A stretch of DNA of 9,288 nt from positions 1 to 9,288 of the forward strand of contig CAYSSG010000061.1 in NCBI GenBank assembly GCA_964433635.1, in the 5' to 3' direction. The translations under genes and the position numbers were made by a program. Position 1 is the stretch's first letter. Each line of letters begins with the position of its first letter. The DNA is from CAYSSG01 sp964433635 (lineage in GTDB: Bacteria; Atribacterota; Phoenicimicrobiia; Phoenicimicrobiales; Stramentimicrobiaceae). Shown piece by piece: positions 1 to 7,412 of this stretch. The notes beneath the pieces were generated by a model. The model worked only from the letters and a program-made list of their open reading frames with translations, was not told where the DNA came from and ran no database searches.

Positions 1-354
1 AACACAAAAAGGGGGTAGTTCTCTGTATCATGCTCTGATAATCTGATACACCGTCAATCCGGTTAATCTGGAAAGCTGTCTTAGGGAACAGCTGTTTAAT
101 TATTTTGAGATAGCTCAATACCTTTTTCTGGATCTCTGGTTTGGCATTAACTATAGTTGCTAATTCCAGATGATATTTTTTAGTAACTAATTCTCTGACA
201 GCTTTATCAGAAAAGGTCTCTCTTCTTTCGGTGATATCCAGACATTGATCATCATATAGTCATCATCAGAGGAGAAGATGTTTTGTTGGTTGATGCCTCT
301 TTCTATGATGTGATAGATACCACTACTGCTTTTGATACGGGCTACCCTGGGCAT
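1..354 (-). pseudogene. Relic of a REP-associated (IS200-like, Y1) tyrosine transposase, internally deleted
   Basis: Read from the ATG at 354, the first about 33 residues match the N-terminus of TnpA_REP-type transposases: MPRVARIKSSSGIYHI, then ERGINQQ and a DDDY motif. A Shine-Dalgarno GAGAGGAG lies just upstream of the ATG. This frame ends at a TAG at 187-189 after 55 codons. From about 241 down to the window edge a second frame is open. It holds a segment (DITERRETFSDKAVREL, later a helix ending in MIQR) that resembles the C-terminal helical region of the same family, the part just before its end. The middle of the protein, with the HUH metal-binding histidines and the catalytic tyrosine (about 100 residues in intact members), is absent. 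The copy is therefore an internal deletion plus frame change and cannot encode an active enzyme. The family assignment rests on remembered motif similarity; the N-terminal part is the more secure. Confidence 0.72.
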
Positions 355-457
355 AAGGGACTCCTCTCACGCAGGAGATAATTGATGGGAATATTCTATA
401 ATACCAGAGAAAAGTTGATGAATAAAGAACCGTTCCCTGTATTACCTTATCCCTTTT

Positions 458-1489
458 TTATCTGTTTCTTAAATGGCAGGCTACAAAATGTCCATCATCT
501 ATATCGATTAATTCAGGTTCTTTCTGACTGCAAATTGTTGTAGCATATTGACATCTTGGATGGAAACGACAACCCCCTGGAGGTTTAAAAGGGCTTGGAA
601 CATCTCCTTCTAAAACAATTCTATGTCTTTTTATAGCAGGATCAGGGATGGGTACTGCCGAAAGGAGTGCCTCGGTATAAGGGTGTTGAGGATTATCATA
701 CATCTCACAAGTAGTAGTCAGCTCGACAATTTTTCCAAGATACATGACTGCTACTCTATCAGAAATGTGTTTTACCACACTCAAATCGTGAGCAATAAAC
801 AGATAAGTAAGCTTAAATTTATCTTGTAAATGTTCTAACAAATTGATTACTTGGGCTTGAATAGAAACATCCAATGCGGATACAGGTTCATCACAAATGA
901 CTAATTTAGGATTCAGAGCCAAAGCCCTGGCTATTCCGATTCTTTGTCTCTGCCCTCCGCTAAATTCATGAGGATACCTTCTTATATGGCCTGCATTTAA
1001 GCCCACTGTCTCTAATAGATCCTTGACTCTTTCCTCTTTTTCCTTTTTATTATTTACAATCCTATGAATTCTTAACGAATCTCCTATTATATCGCCTACA
1101 GTCATGCGAGGATTTAGAGAACTAAAAGGATCCTGAAATATGATTTGAATATTACGTCTCGCTTTTCTAAGTTCCTCTTTACTTAATTTAAAGACATTTA
1201 CTCCTTCCAATTCTACCTCCCCGGCAGTGGGCTCTAAGAGCCTGATAATGGTTCTCCCTGCAGTAGTTTTCCCACAACCAGACTCTCCAACCAGGCCTAA
1301 AGTTTCTCCGCTTTTGATATCGAAACTTATATCATCTACCGCCTGGACATATCCTATTGTCTTGGATAATATTCCCCCTCTCACGGGAAAATATTTTTTT
1401 AAATTTCTTACTTTGAGTAATAAATTGTTTATCAATTCCTTTGCCTTAAGTGTTCTAAATCTTAAATTATAATCAATTTCGGGTAACAT
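458..1489 (-). CDS. dppF: Dipeptide/oligopeptide ABC transporter ATP-binding protein, DppF/OppF type
   Basis: One of the two cytoplasmic ATPases that power peptide import through DppB/DppC. With the chosen start it is 343 residues. It has Walker A GESGCGKT (68-75), Q-loop Gln119, ABC signature FSGGQ (176-180), Walker B LVICDE (196-201, Glu201) and H-loop His234, so all catalytic elements are present. The C-terminal oligopeptide-transporter extension follows (NPQHPYTEALLSAVP, about 266-280), then Cys307, Cys313, Cys320 and Cys338, the spacing associated with an iron-sulfur cluster in this subfamily. The start is uncertain. The frame is open back to an ATG at 1555 inside dppD, but the ATG at 1489 gives a length nearer the family norm and overlaps the dppD stop by 17 nt, as in a translationally coupled pair. 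Its Shine-Dalgarno (ACGGAAA) is weak. It is the last gene of the operon, and no clear terminator follows. Confidence 0.93.
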   Translation of the reverse strand: MLPEIDYNLRFRTLKAKELINNLLLKVRNLKKYFPVRGGILSKTIGYVQAVDDISFDIKSGETLGLVGESGCGKTTAGRTIIRLLEPTAGEVELEGVNVFKLSKEELRKARRNIQIIFQDPFSSLNPRMTVGDIIGDSLRIHRIVNNKKEKEERVKDLLETVGLNAGHIRRYPHEFSGGQRQRIGIARALALNPKLVICDEPVSALDVSIQAQVINLLEHLQDKFKLTYLFIAHDLSVVKHISDRVAVMYLGKIVELTTTCEMYDNPQHPYTEALLSAVPIPDPAIKRHRIVLEGDVPSPFKPPGGCRFHPRCQYATTICSQKEPELIDIDDGHFVACHLRNR

Positions 1490-2510
1490 TTTCCGTTTCT
1501 TGCATATTTTTAAAATGAATCGCCTTTTCTGTATCGTACATCCAACATCGTACAATATGGTTGTCTTCTACCTTTTTAAGTTCAGGTTCTTCCTTCTTGC
1601 AGAGATCTATAGCGTACTTACAACGAGGATGAAACTTGCATCCGGAAGGTAAAGCTAATGGATCAGGAATTCCACCCTGAATGACTTCAAGTTTTTTACC
1701 AGGTTTATCCGTTAGACGAGGAATGGAATTTTGGAGAGCCATAGTATAGGGATGCAAGGGATTTTTAAAGATGGTTTTTACTTCTGCATATTCTACCGCT
1801 TTACCAGCATATACAACAACTACATCATCTGATACTTCAGCGATTACTCCCAAATCATGAGTAATCATTAAAACTGACATACCAAATTCATCTTTTAATT
1901 TCTTTATCAGTTCTAAAATTTGAGCCTGGATGGTAACATCCAAGGCAGTTGTTGGTTCGTCTGCTATTAATAAATCTGGATTACAAGATAAAGCCATGGC
2001 AATCATTGCTCTCTGTCTTTGCCCTCCGCTTAATTCATGAGGATATTCATGAACTCTGGTTTCGGGAGCAGGTATACTTACTAAGTTTAACATTTCTACT
2101 GTTTTCTTTATGGCTTTTTGTTTATCTATTTTTTGGTGTAACACGATAGTTTCTGCAATCTGTTCGCCAATAGTATATACAGGGTTTAAAGAGGTCATTG
2201 GCTCCTGGAAAATCATGGCAATATCATTCCCTCTAATCTTTCTCATTTCTTCGGAGTTTTTCTTTAACAGTTCTTCACCTTTAAACCAAATTTCACCGTC
2301 AACAATCTTCCCAGGCGGTTCCTGAATCAATCTTAATATGGAAAGAGCAGTAATGCTTTTTCCACAACCCGACTCACCAACCATACCCAGTGTTTCCCCT
2401 TTTCTGATGGTAAAATCAACCCCATCAACTGCTTTAACCACACCATCATCCGTATAAAAATAGGTCTTTAAATCTTTAACACTAAGTAATAGATTATCAG
2501 TAGTCTCCAC
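1473..2510 (-). CDS. dppD: Dipeptide/oligopeptide ABC transporter ATP-binding protein, DppD/OppD type
   Basis: Partner ATPase of the DppF-type protein; the heterodimer drives the DppBC channel from the cytoplasmic side. The 345 residues contain Walker A GESGCGKS (45-52), Q-loop Gln102, signature LSGGQ (160-164), Walker B LLIADE (180-185, Glu185) and H-loop His218. The C-terminal oligopeptide domain (NPLHPYTMALQNSIP, about 250-264) is followed by Cys291, Cys297, Cys304 and Cys322, the probable iron-sulfur ligands of the subfamily. The start is GTG at 2510: the codon two upstream is an in-frame stop, and AGGAT sits at suitable spacing. A tail of about 20 residues after the last cysteine shows no recognisable motif. 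It lies 61 bp after iadA and overlaps dppF. Confidence 0.95.
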   Translation of the reverse strand: METTDNLLLSVKDLKTYFYTDDGVVKAVDGVDFTIRKGETLGMVGESGCGKSITALSILRLIQEPPGKIVDGEIWFKGEELLKKNSEEMRKIRGNDIAMIFQEPMTSLNPVYTIGEQIAETIVLHQKIDKQKAIKKTVEMLNLVSIPAPETRVHEYPHELSGGQRQRAMIAMALSCNPDLLIADEPTTALDVTIQAQILELIKKLKDEFGMSVLMITHDLGVIAEVSDDVVVVYAGKAVEYAEVKTIFKNPLHPYTMALQNSIPRLTDKPGKKLEVIQGGIPDPLALPSGCKFHPRCKYAIDLCKKEEPELKKVEDNHIVRCWMYDTEKAIHFKNMQETENVTRN

Positions 2511-2571
2511 TTTTTCATCCTATCTTTCATTTCTTTTCCATACATTTTATTATTGCTCATTTTTTAAGTAA

Positions 2572-3759
2572 TTACTTATTTTCAAATGCTCCAAATCTCA
2601 TTATCTGTTCATTTTCCATCATTATTTTACCTTTAGCAATAACACAATTTATCTGAAGACTGTTTTTATCCAAGGCTATCAGATCCGCATCTTTTCCGGT
2701 TTTTATTTCTCCTTTTTGATCTAATTTTAGATGTTTGGCAATGTTTGTAGAAGTTACTCTAATAGTATCTTCTATGGGCATTTTTTCTTTCTTTATTATG
2801 TCAATAAATTCTTTGTACAAAGAAGAAACTGAGGACACAAGCATACCCACAATTTCCTTCTTCTTGTCAAATTCAGGCATACTGCCATTCCCATCTGTAC
2901 TTAGAGTAATTTTTTCTATAGACACTCCATTTTCGATCAATCTTTTAACGGCTTTACTTGCTTTTATTATTCCAGTTGACTCATTCTCCGCTGTAACTCC
3001 TGTAGTAACATCAACATATCCGCCCATTTTCCCAAATTCTATCGCATTTTTGAATAACTCTTCATTTCTATTTAAGTGAGTTGGCGCGAACTGTTCTATC
3101 GGTATTTCAGTGTTTTTTACAATCTCAAATAACGGTCTGAGACCTGATTTCTCACTACCCATATGAATATGTACAATGCCCGCTTTCCCTGCTAACATCC
3201 CGCCAACTCTTGCTTCAGATATTACCCTTCTTAATTCATCTACTGTGGGATGAGAAGATCGATGATCTGATAAGGCAATTTTCACTCCAATCACTTTATC
3301 TATCAACATGATGTCAGATAATATATCTCCAGTAAGGGTTGGCGAAGGATACTGGTAAGCTCCTGTATATATATATGTACTTATACCTTCATTTTCCAAT
3401 CCCCGCGCTTTCATTAAAAGCGCTTTTAACGATCTCGAAACTCCATCTGTTCCCAGCAATCCTATTACTGAGGTTATCCCTGCTTTAATAAATTCAGTCA
3501 ATTGAATTGGTGCTGTACGATACTGAGGACCTCCTTCTCCCCCGGCACCATCAATGTGGACATGTTGATCTATAAAACCGGGAATAACAATACACTTTGA
3601 AACATCAATTATTTTTATATTTCTATCGAGTGCATTGGCAGCTGACTCTGGAATATTTCGGTCAATTAAAAATATTTTGTCATCAGCAATAAGTATATCT
3701 TTCCTTCCATTATATTCGGGTGAATAGATCTCTCCTCTTCTTATTAATATAAAACTCAT
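2572..3759 (-). CDS. iadA: Isoaspartyl (beta-aspartyl) dipeptidase, M38 amidohydrolase
   Basis: Predicted cytoplasmic binuclear zinc peptidase that cleaves the isopeptide bond of beta-Asp-Xaa dipeptides, products of protein ageing. At 395 residues it is the usual family length. Visible active-site elements are the HVH pair after PGFIDQ (His66, His68), a GGEGG loop (Glu75) expected near the substrate amino group, and Lys160 in GVKIALSDHRSSHP (the expected carboxylated lysine). His199 in HMG, His228 in PTHLNR and Asp289 in STDGNG complete the set. The C-terminal GEIKTGKDADLIALD segment is the typical amidohydrolase beta-sandwich return. The start ATG at 3759 has GAAGAAGG five bases upstream. 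It is inserted between the permease gene dppC (74 bp away) and the ATPase gene dppD (61 bp away), which suggests that isoaspartyl dipeptides are among the transported substrates. A general dihydroorotase/hydantoinase-like role is less likely, given the full IadA motif set. Confidence 0.93.
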   Translation of the reverse strand: MSFILIRRGEIYSPEYNGRKDILIADDKIFLIDRNIPESAANALDRNIKIIDVSKCIVIPGFIDQHVHIDGAGGEGGPQYRTAPIQLTEFIKAGITSVIGLLGTDGVSRSLKALLMKARGLENEGISTYIYTGAYQYPSPTLTGDILSDIMLIDKVIGVKIALSDHRSSHPTVDELRRVISEARVGGMLAGKAGIVHIHMGSEKSGLRPLFEIVKNTEIPIEQFAPTHLNRNEELFKNAIEFGKMGGYVDVTTGVTAENESTGIIKASKAVKRLIENGVSIEKITLSTDGNGSMPEFDKKKEIVGMLVSSVSSLYKEFIDIIKKEKMPIEDTIRVTSTNIAKHLKLDQKGEIKTGKDADLIALDKNSLQINCVIAKGKIMMENEQIMRFGAFENK

Positions 3760-3833
3760 ATTGCCTTCTTCAACTTTTCTCCAAAATTTATCTTATATAG
3801 TTCTAAATGAAAATGGAAGAATTCCATATTTAA

Positions 3834-4727
3834 TTAACCAACTTTACCTTTCATAATCTTAGGATTAATTTCTTCCCTTAACCAATCTGCTAATAAATTG
3901 ATACCAAATACTATCAATATCAACGCTAGCCCGGGAAAAATAACGAGCCACCATTTCCCGGCATAGATATAATTCTTCCCTAAAGATATCATCATGCCAA
4001 GAGATGGCTTATTTATCGGAACTCCTACACCAAGGAAACTTAAAGTAGCCTCTAACATCACTGCAGCTCCAAAATCGACGGCGGAAACTATCAATATGGG
4101 TGCTATTGCATTAGGAAGAATGTGTTTATACATAATCTCTAAATCATTGGCCCCAATCGCCCTTGCGGCACTAATGTAATCCTCTTCTTTTACACCAAGA
4201 ACAGATCCTCGCATTGTCCTGGCATATCTTACCCAATCAGTAATAATGATAGCCAGGATCACTGTGCTTACACCATGGTTTTTGAGAACTCCTAACAATA
4301 ACATAGCTATCAGTGTAGTAGAAAATGAAAATATAGCATCTGCTAATCTCATTGTTACAGCTTCTAATAGACCTCTATAGAACCCCGCTAAAAGACCAAC
4401 AGTCACCCCTATGATCCCAGCAATGATAATCACACTAAAACCTACAGTAAATGATGTTCGGCAACCGTAAAGTATGGTACTTAATATATCTCTTCCCTGG
4501 TCATCAGTGCCTAAAATAAAGGGAGCCTTTCCACCTTCCATCCAAATTGGTGGTTTTAGAGAATCCTCCAAATAAAGTCCTTCCATATCATATGGATTTT
4601 GTGGAGCGATGACAGGAGCAAAGATAGCTCCAATTAACATCATTAAAAGGATTAGAGAACCTATTACTGCTGATATATCTTTAATATAATGATAAAATCT
4701 TTTTGATTTAAAAATTCTAAATATAAT
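3834..4727 (-). CDS. dppC: Dipeptide/oligopeptide ABC transporter permease, DppC/OppC type, with probable ATT start
   Basis: Inner-membrane permease that pairs with DppB to form the peptide channel. The family hallmark LGTDDQGRDILS is followed by a helical stretch, and the EAA loop that docks on the ATPases is seen as SAARAIGANDLEIMYKHIL. About six membrane segments are evident, the first spanning VIGSLILLMMLIGAIFAPVI. The first ATG (4643) falls inside that first helix, whereas the same frame stays open for 28 more codons with the basic N-terminal stretch typical of DppC (RIFKSKRFYHYIKDISAVIG). An in-frame TAA at 4728-4730 bounds it. The only sensible start just after that stop is ATT at 4727, with AGGA five bases upstream, giving 297 residues, close to the usual 300. 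Either ATT (or the next codon, ATA) is a rare start, or the assembly has a base error here. It follows dppB by 7 bp. Confidence 0.9.
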   Translation of the reverse strand: MIFRIFKSKRFYHYIKDISAVIGSLILLMMLIGAIFAPVIAPQNPYDMEGLYLEDSLKPPIWMEGGKAPFILGTDDQGRDILSTILYGCRTSFTVGFSVIIIAGIIGVTVGLLAGFYRGLLEAVTMRLADAIFSFSTTLIAMLLLGVLKNHGVSTVILAIIITDWVRYARTMRGSVLGVKEEDYISAARAIGANDLEIMYKHILPNAIAPILIVSAVDFGAAVMLEATLSFLGVGVPINKPSLGMMISLGKNYIYAGKWWLVIFPGLALILIVFGINLLADWLREEINPKIMKGKVG

Positions 4728-4734
4728 TTATATC

Positions 4735-5703
4735 CTATTCATATCTTATTTTTGGATTAATATATCCATACAGAATGTCCACAACAAGGTTTACACAGAG
4801 AATAAGAATAGAAGTAATCATTACATAGGCAACTATAACCGGGTGATCTGTTTCGTATACTGCTGTTAATAATAAGTTTCCTGCCCCGGGCCATTGGAAT
4901 ATACTCTCTGTTACTATCGAAAATGCTATTAATTCCCCAAATTGCAAACCTGCCATTGTTACCACAGGTATAAGCGCGTTTCTCAACGCGTGCTTAAATA
5001 TTATCATTTTGGGTGGCAAACCTTTTGCCCAAGCTGTTCTTATATAATCCTCTCTTAGTACTTCTAACATTCCTCCCCTTGTTAACCGCAGGAGTACTGC
5101 AAGTTGATACATGCCTAAAGTGAAAGCTGGAAGAATGAGATGCCGAAGCCCACCTAAGGTAAAAAGACCGGTTCTCCAATTCTTTGCAATTCTTATTACC
5201 TCGCCCCTTCCAAAGGTAGGTAATACTCTTAAAGTAACAGCAAAAATCATGATGAGTAAGATTCCTATTAAAAAGGTAGGAATTGATATTCCAAAAAGAG
5301 AACCGGTCATAATGATCCTGCTTATAAAATTTCGGGGATTTAATGACACTAATACCCCCAGGCCAATTCCAAATATGAGTGCTATAAGCATAGCGGTAAC
5401 AGCTAATTCAATACTTGCCGGTAATCTTTCCAGGATAAGTTTAAGTACAGGAGTATGGGAAACATAAGATAATCCGAAATCACCATGGAGTGCGTTTTTT
5501 AAAAAAACAAGATATTGAATATAAAAGGGCTTATCCAAACCCATTTTAACTCTAACTGCCTCTTGCTGTGCTTGGGTGGCATAGCGACCAGCTAAAGTAA
5601 TTACCGGGTCACCAAAAAACTGGAAGATAATAAAACATAAAAATGAAACAACAAGAAGGACTATCACTCCCTGGGTTAATCTTTTAACAATGCATTTGTA
5701 CAT
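4735..5703 (-). CDS. dppB: Dipeptide/oligopeptide ABC transporter permease, DppB/OppB type
   Basis: Inner-membrane permease of 322 residues. The N-terminus (YKCIVKRLTQGVIVLLVVSFL) is the basic region plus first helix characteristic of the family. A periplasmic segment follows, with KMGLDKPFYIQYLVFLKNALHGDFG (split here as KMGLDKPF at 53-60 and ALHGDFG at 71-77), which is diagnostic of DppB/OppB. About five further helices follow. The EAA-type loop is at about 222-246 (TAWAKGLPPKMIIFKHALRN), and the C-terminal GYINPKIRYE matches the typical end of family members. The start ATG at 5703 is bounded by an in-frame TAG six bases upstream. No good Shine-Dalgarno is present, and the start lies 11 nt after the 3' arm of a long stem-loop, so initiation may depend on RNA structure. 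dppC follows after 7 bp. Confidence 0.95.
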   Translation of the reverse strand: MYKCIVKRLTQGVIVLLVVSFLCFIIFQFFGDPVITLAGRYATQAQQEAVRVKMGLDKPFYIQYLVFLKNALHGDFGLSYVSHTPVLKLILERLPASIELAVTAMLIALIFGIGLGVLVSLNPRNFISRIIMTGSLFGISIPTFLIGILLIMIFAVTLRVLPTFGRGEVIRIAKNWRTGLFTLGGLRHLILPAFTLGMYQLAVLLRLTRGGMLEVLREDYIRTAWAKGLPPKMIIFKHALRNALIPVVTMAGLQFGELIAFSIVTESIFQWPGAGNLLLTAVYETDHPVIVAYVMITSILILCVNLVVDILYGYINPKIRYE

Positions 5704-5714
5704 AAACTAAGAAA

Positions 5715-5765
5715 TGGTTGAGGCTAAAATAAGCGAAGATAATCAGCAAAAAATAGCCTCAACCA
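5715..5765 (-). promoter_or_regulatory. 12-bp perfect inverted repeat between the binding-protein and dppB genes (mRNA stem-loop)
   Basis: TGGTTGAGGCTA at 5715-5726 and its exact complement TAGCCTCAACCA at 5754-5765 flank a 27-nt AT-rich loop. It begins 13 bp after the stop codon of the solute-binding protein gene and ends 11 nt before the dppB ATG. No run of T follows the 3' arm in the minus-strand transcript, so a full terminator is unlikely. Stem-loops at this place in binding-protein operons commonly protect the upstream mRNA from 3' exonucleases or cause partial attenuation, giving more binding protein than permease. That role is inferred from position. Confidence 0.7.
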
Positions 5766-5778
5766 CTAATTTCCCTCT

Positions 5779-7312
5779 CTATTCCTTAATGGACATCTCT
5801 CTGAAGAGTATCCAGGTGTCCAATCGAGGTGTAAACTGTATTCCTCGTCCTTTGTAAACAGCATAGGCGTCTTCCTGATAATGAAGAGGAAGAACTGCTA
5901 TCTTGTCATTCATAGCAACTCTGTTTAATTCTCTTAAACTTTCTGCCCTTTCTTCTGGGTCAACTATTAGCTCAGATTTTTCCAAAAGTTCATCCAGAGT
6001 TGCATCACTATAGTCAGCGCCATTCAATCCGCCATAGCCAACATCTACGCTATGTATCAGCTTGGTAAAAGAACGGCCGAAATCATAGGTTCCATCAAAC
6101 CATCCAATCAGATAGAAATCCAATACATGTAAATCTACTTCCTCAAAAAAGATGGCTTTTGGTTTTGTATCCAGCTCTACTTCAATCCCGACTTTAGCCA
6201 GCTGTTTTGCTACAGCTTCACAAATCTGTGCATCTCTAACATAACGGTCATTAGGTCCAGAAAGTTTTATCTCAAAACCATCTGCATATCCAGCTTCGGC
6301 AAGCAGGTCTTTTGCTTTTTCTGGATCAAAAGGTAGGCGCTTAATAGAGGCATCATAGCCAACAGTTGGTTCATCTGGGATCTGAGATGCCGGAAATGCG
6401 TGACCAAACATTACTTTTTCAATGATTTCATCTTCATCAATGGCGTGGTACATTGCCTTTCTTACCCTGATATCATTGGTAGGAGTACCCGGTTTATTTC
6501 CCAGTCCTAAGTAAATAGCTCTTCGGGCTGGTATAGTAATCAATTCGATATCAGGATTACTGGCAGCGTTATCAAATAGCTCAACAGGTACATCCTGTAA
6601 AATGTCTACCTGGCCCGTTATTATAGCAGCTAAACGGGTAGATGGTTCGGTAATCGGAGTAAATATAGCTTTTTTAATAGGAGGTACTTCACCCCAGTAA
6701 TCTTCATTTGCTTCTAATTCAAGGTAAGAACCTTTTACCCATTCCACAAATTTGTATGGTCCAGTTCCGATTGGATTTTCCCCTATCTCTCCAATAGAAC
6801 GGGACTCAGATGATTCCTTGTCCATAATAAAGACCTGATGCAGGTTATCGGCAAAGTAAGGAACCGGTATTCTGGTTTTGACATCTATCGTCCAGGGGTC
6901 ACTATCAACTGTTTCTACCGAAAGAATTACCTCTCCAAAGGCTAAGAATTCAGATACAGGGAAGGGCTCTCTTAATCTTAAAAAGGTATATTGGACATCC
7001 TCCCAGGTAAAATCATTGCCATTATGGAATTTTACTCCCTGTCTCAAAGTCAATCTCCAGGTCAAATCATCCAATCTTTCATATGATGTTGCTAATCCAG
7101 GCTCAAGTATCCCTTTAGCATTTCTGTACAGAAGTCCTTCAAATATATTAGCCATAACCCCAAGGTTAGCATCAGAATCTGAGCCATGAGGGTTCATGGT
7201 CTGGGGAGGTGAACCCACTGCAACATTTATACTATCTTGCCCGGCAGCAATTCCACTGATAATAGTAGTTAAACTTAATACAAATATCACCAGCATAAAA
7301 ATTGTAATAGAT
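5779..7312 (-). CDS. dppA: Extracellular solute-binding protein family 5 (peptide-binding, DppA/OppA type), 5' end lost in gap
   Basis: Periplasmic receptor that captures peptides and delivers them to DppBC. 510 residues are visible. The first 24 are the hydrophobic part of a signal sequence ending IISGIAAGQ, with likely signal peptidase I sites and no lipobox cysteine. The mature part opens with a family 5 pattern: INVAVGSPPQTMNPHGSDSD, then FEGLLYRNAKGILEPGLATSYE, then TWRLTLRQGVKFHNG (about 84-98), the signature region of this family. It ends with a typical C-terminal lobe (LDTWILFREMSIKE). The true start is missing: the reading frame runs into the N run at 7313. An internal ATG at 7296 would leave a shortened signal peptide without a basic N-region, so I mark the gene 5'-partial. 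Dipeptide versus longer-peptide or other substrates cannot be decided from the sequence; the neighbouring peptidases favour peptides. Confidence 0.93.
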
Positions 7313-7412
7313 NNNNNNNNNNNNNNNNNNNNNNNNNNNNNNNNNNNNNNNNNNNNNNNNNNNNNNNNNNNNNNNNNNNNNNNNNNNNNNNNNNNNNNNN
7401 NNNNNNNNNNNN
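7313..7412. other. Assembly gap (100 N)
   Basis: Exactly 100 undetermined bases, the conventional size for a gap of unknown length. It separates the 3' end of the M20 peptidase gene from the 5' end of the solute-binding protein gene. The two reading frames happen to be in register across it, so a translation through the N run gives a false single fusion protein. The signal peptide in the right place for a new protein shows that they are two genes. Confidence 0.97.

Noticed and set aside
355..457. Search for a terminator after dppF
   Set aside because: Only very short pairings such as GAAC/GTTC with a one-base loop are present, and no stem with a T tract was found.
2735..3079. Plus-strand 114-codon ORF opposite iadA, and similar plus-strand frames opposite other operon genes
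   Set aside because: They are antisense shadows of clearly identified genes, with no homology or ribosome sites of their own.
3813..3827. ATGGAA-GAA-TTCCAT hairpin between dppC and iadA
   Set aside because: The 6-bp AT-rich stem with only a loose T-rich tail is too weak to call a terminator inside an operon. It might be a minor processing site.
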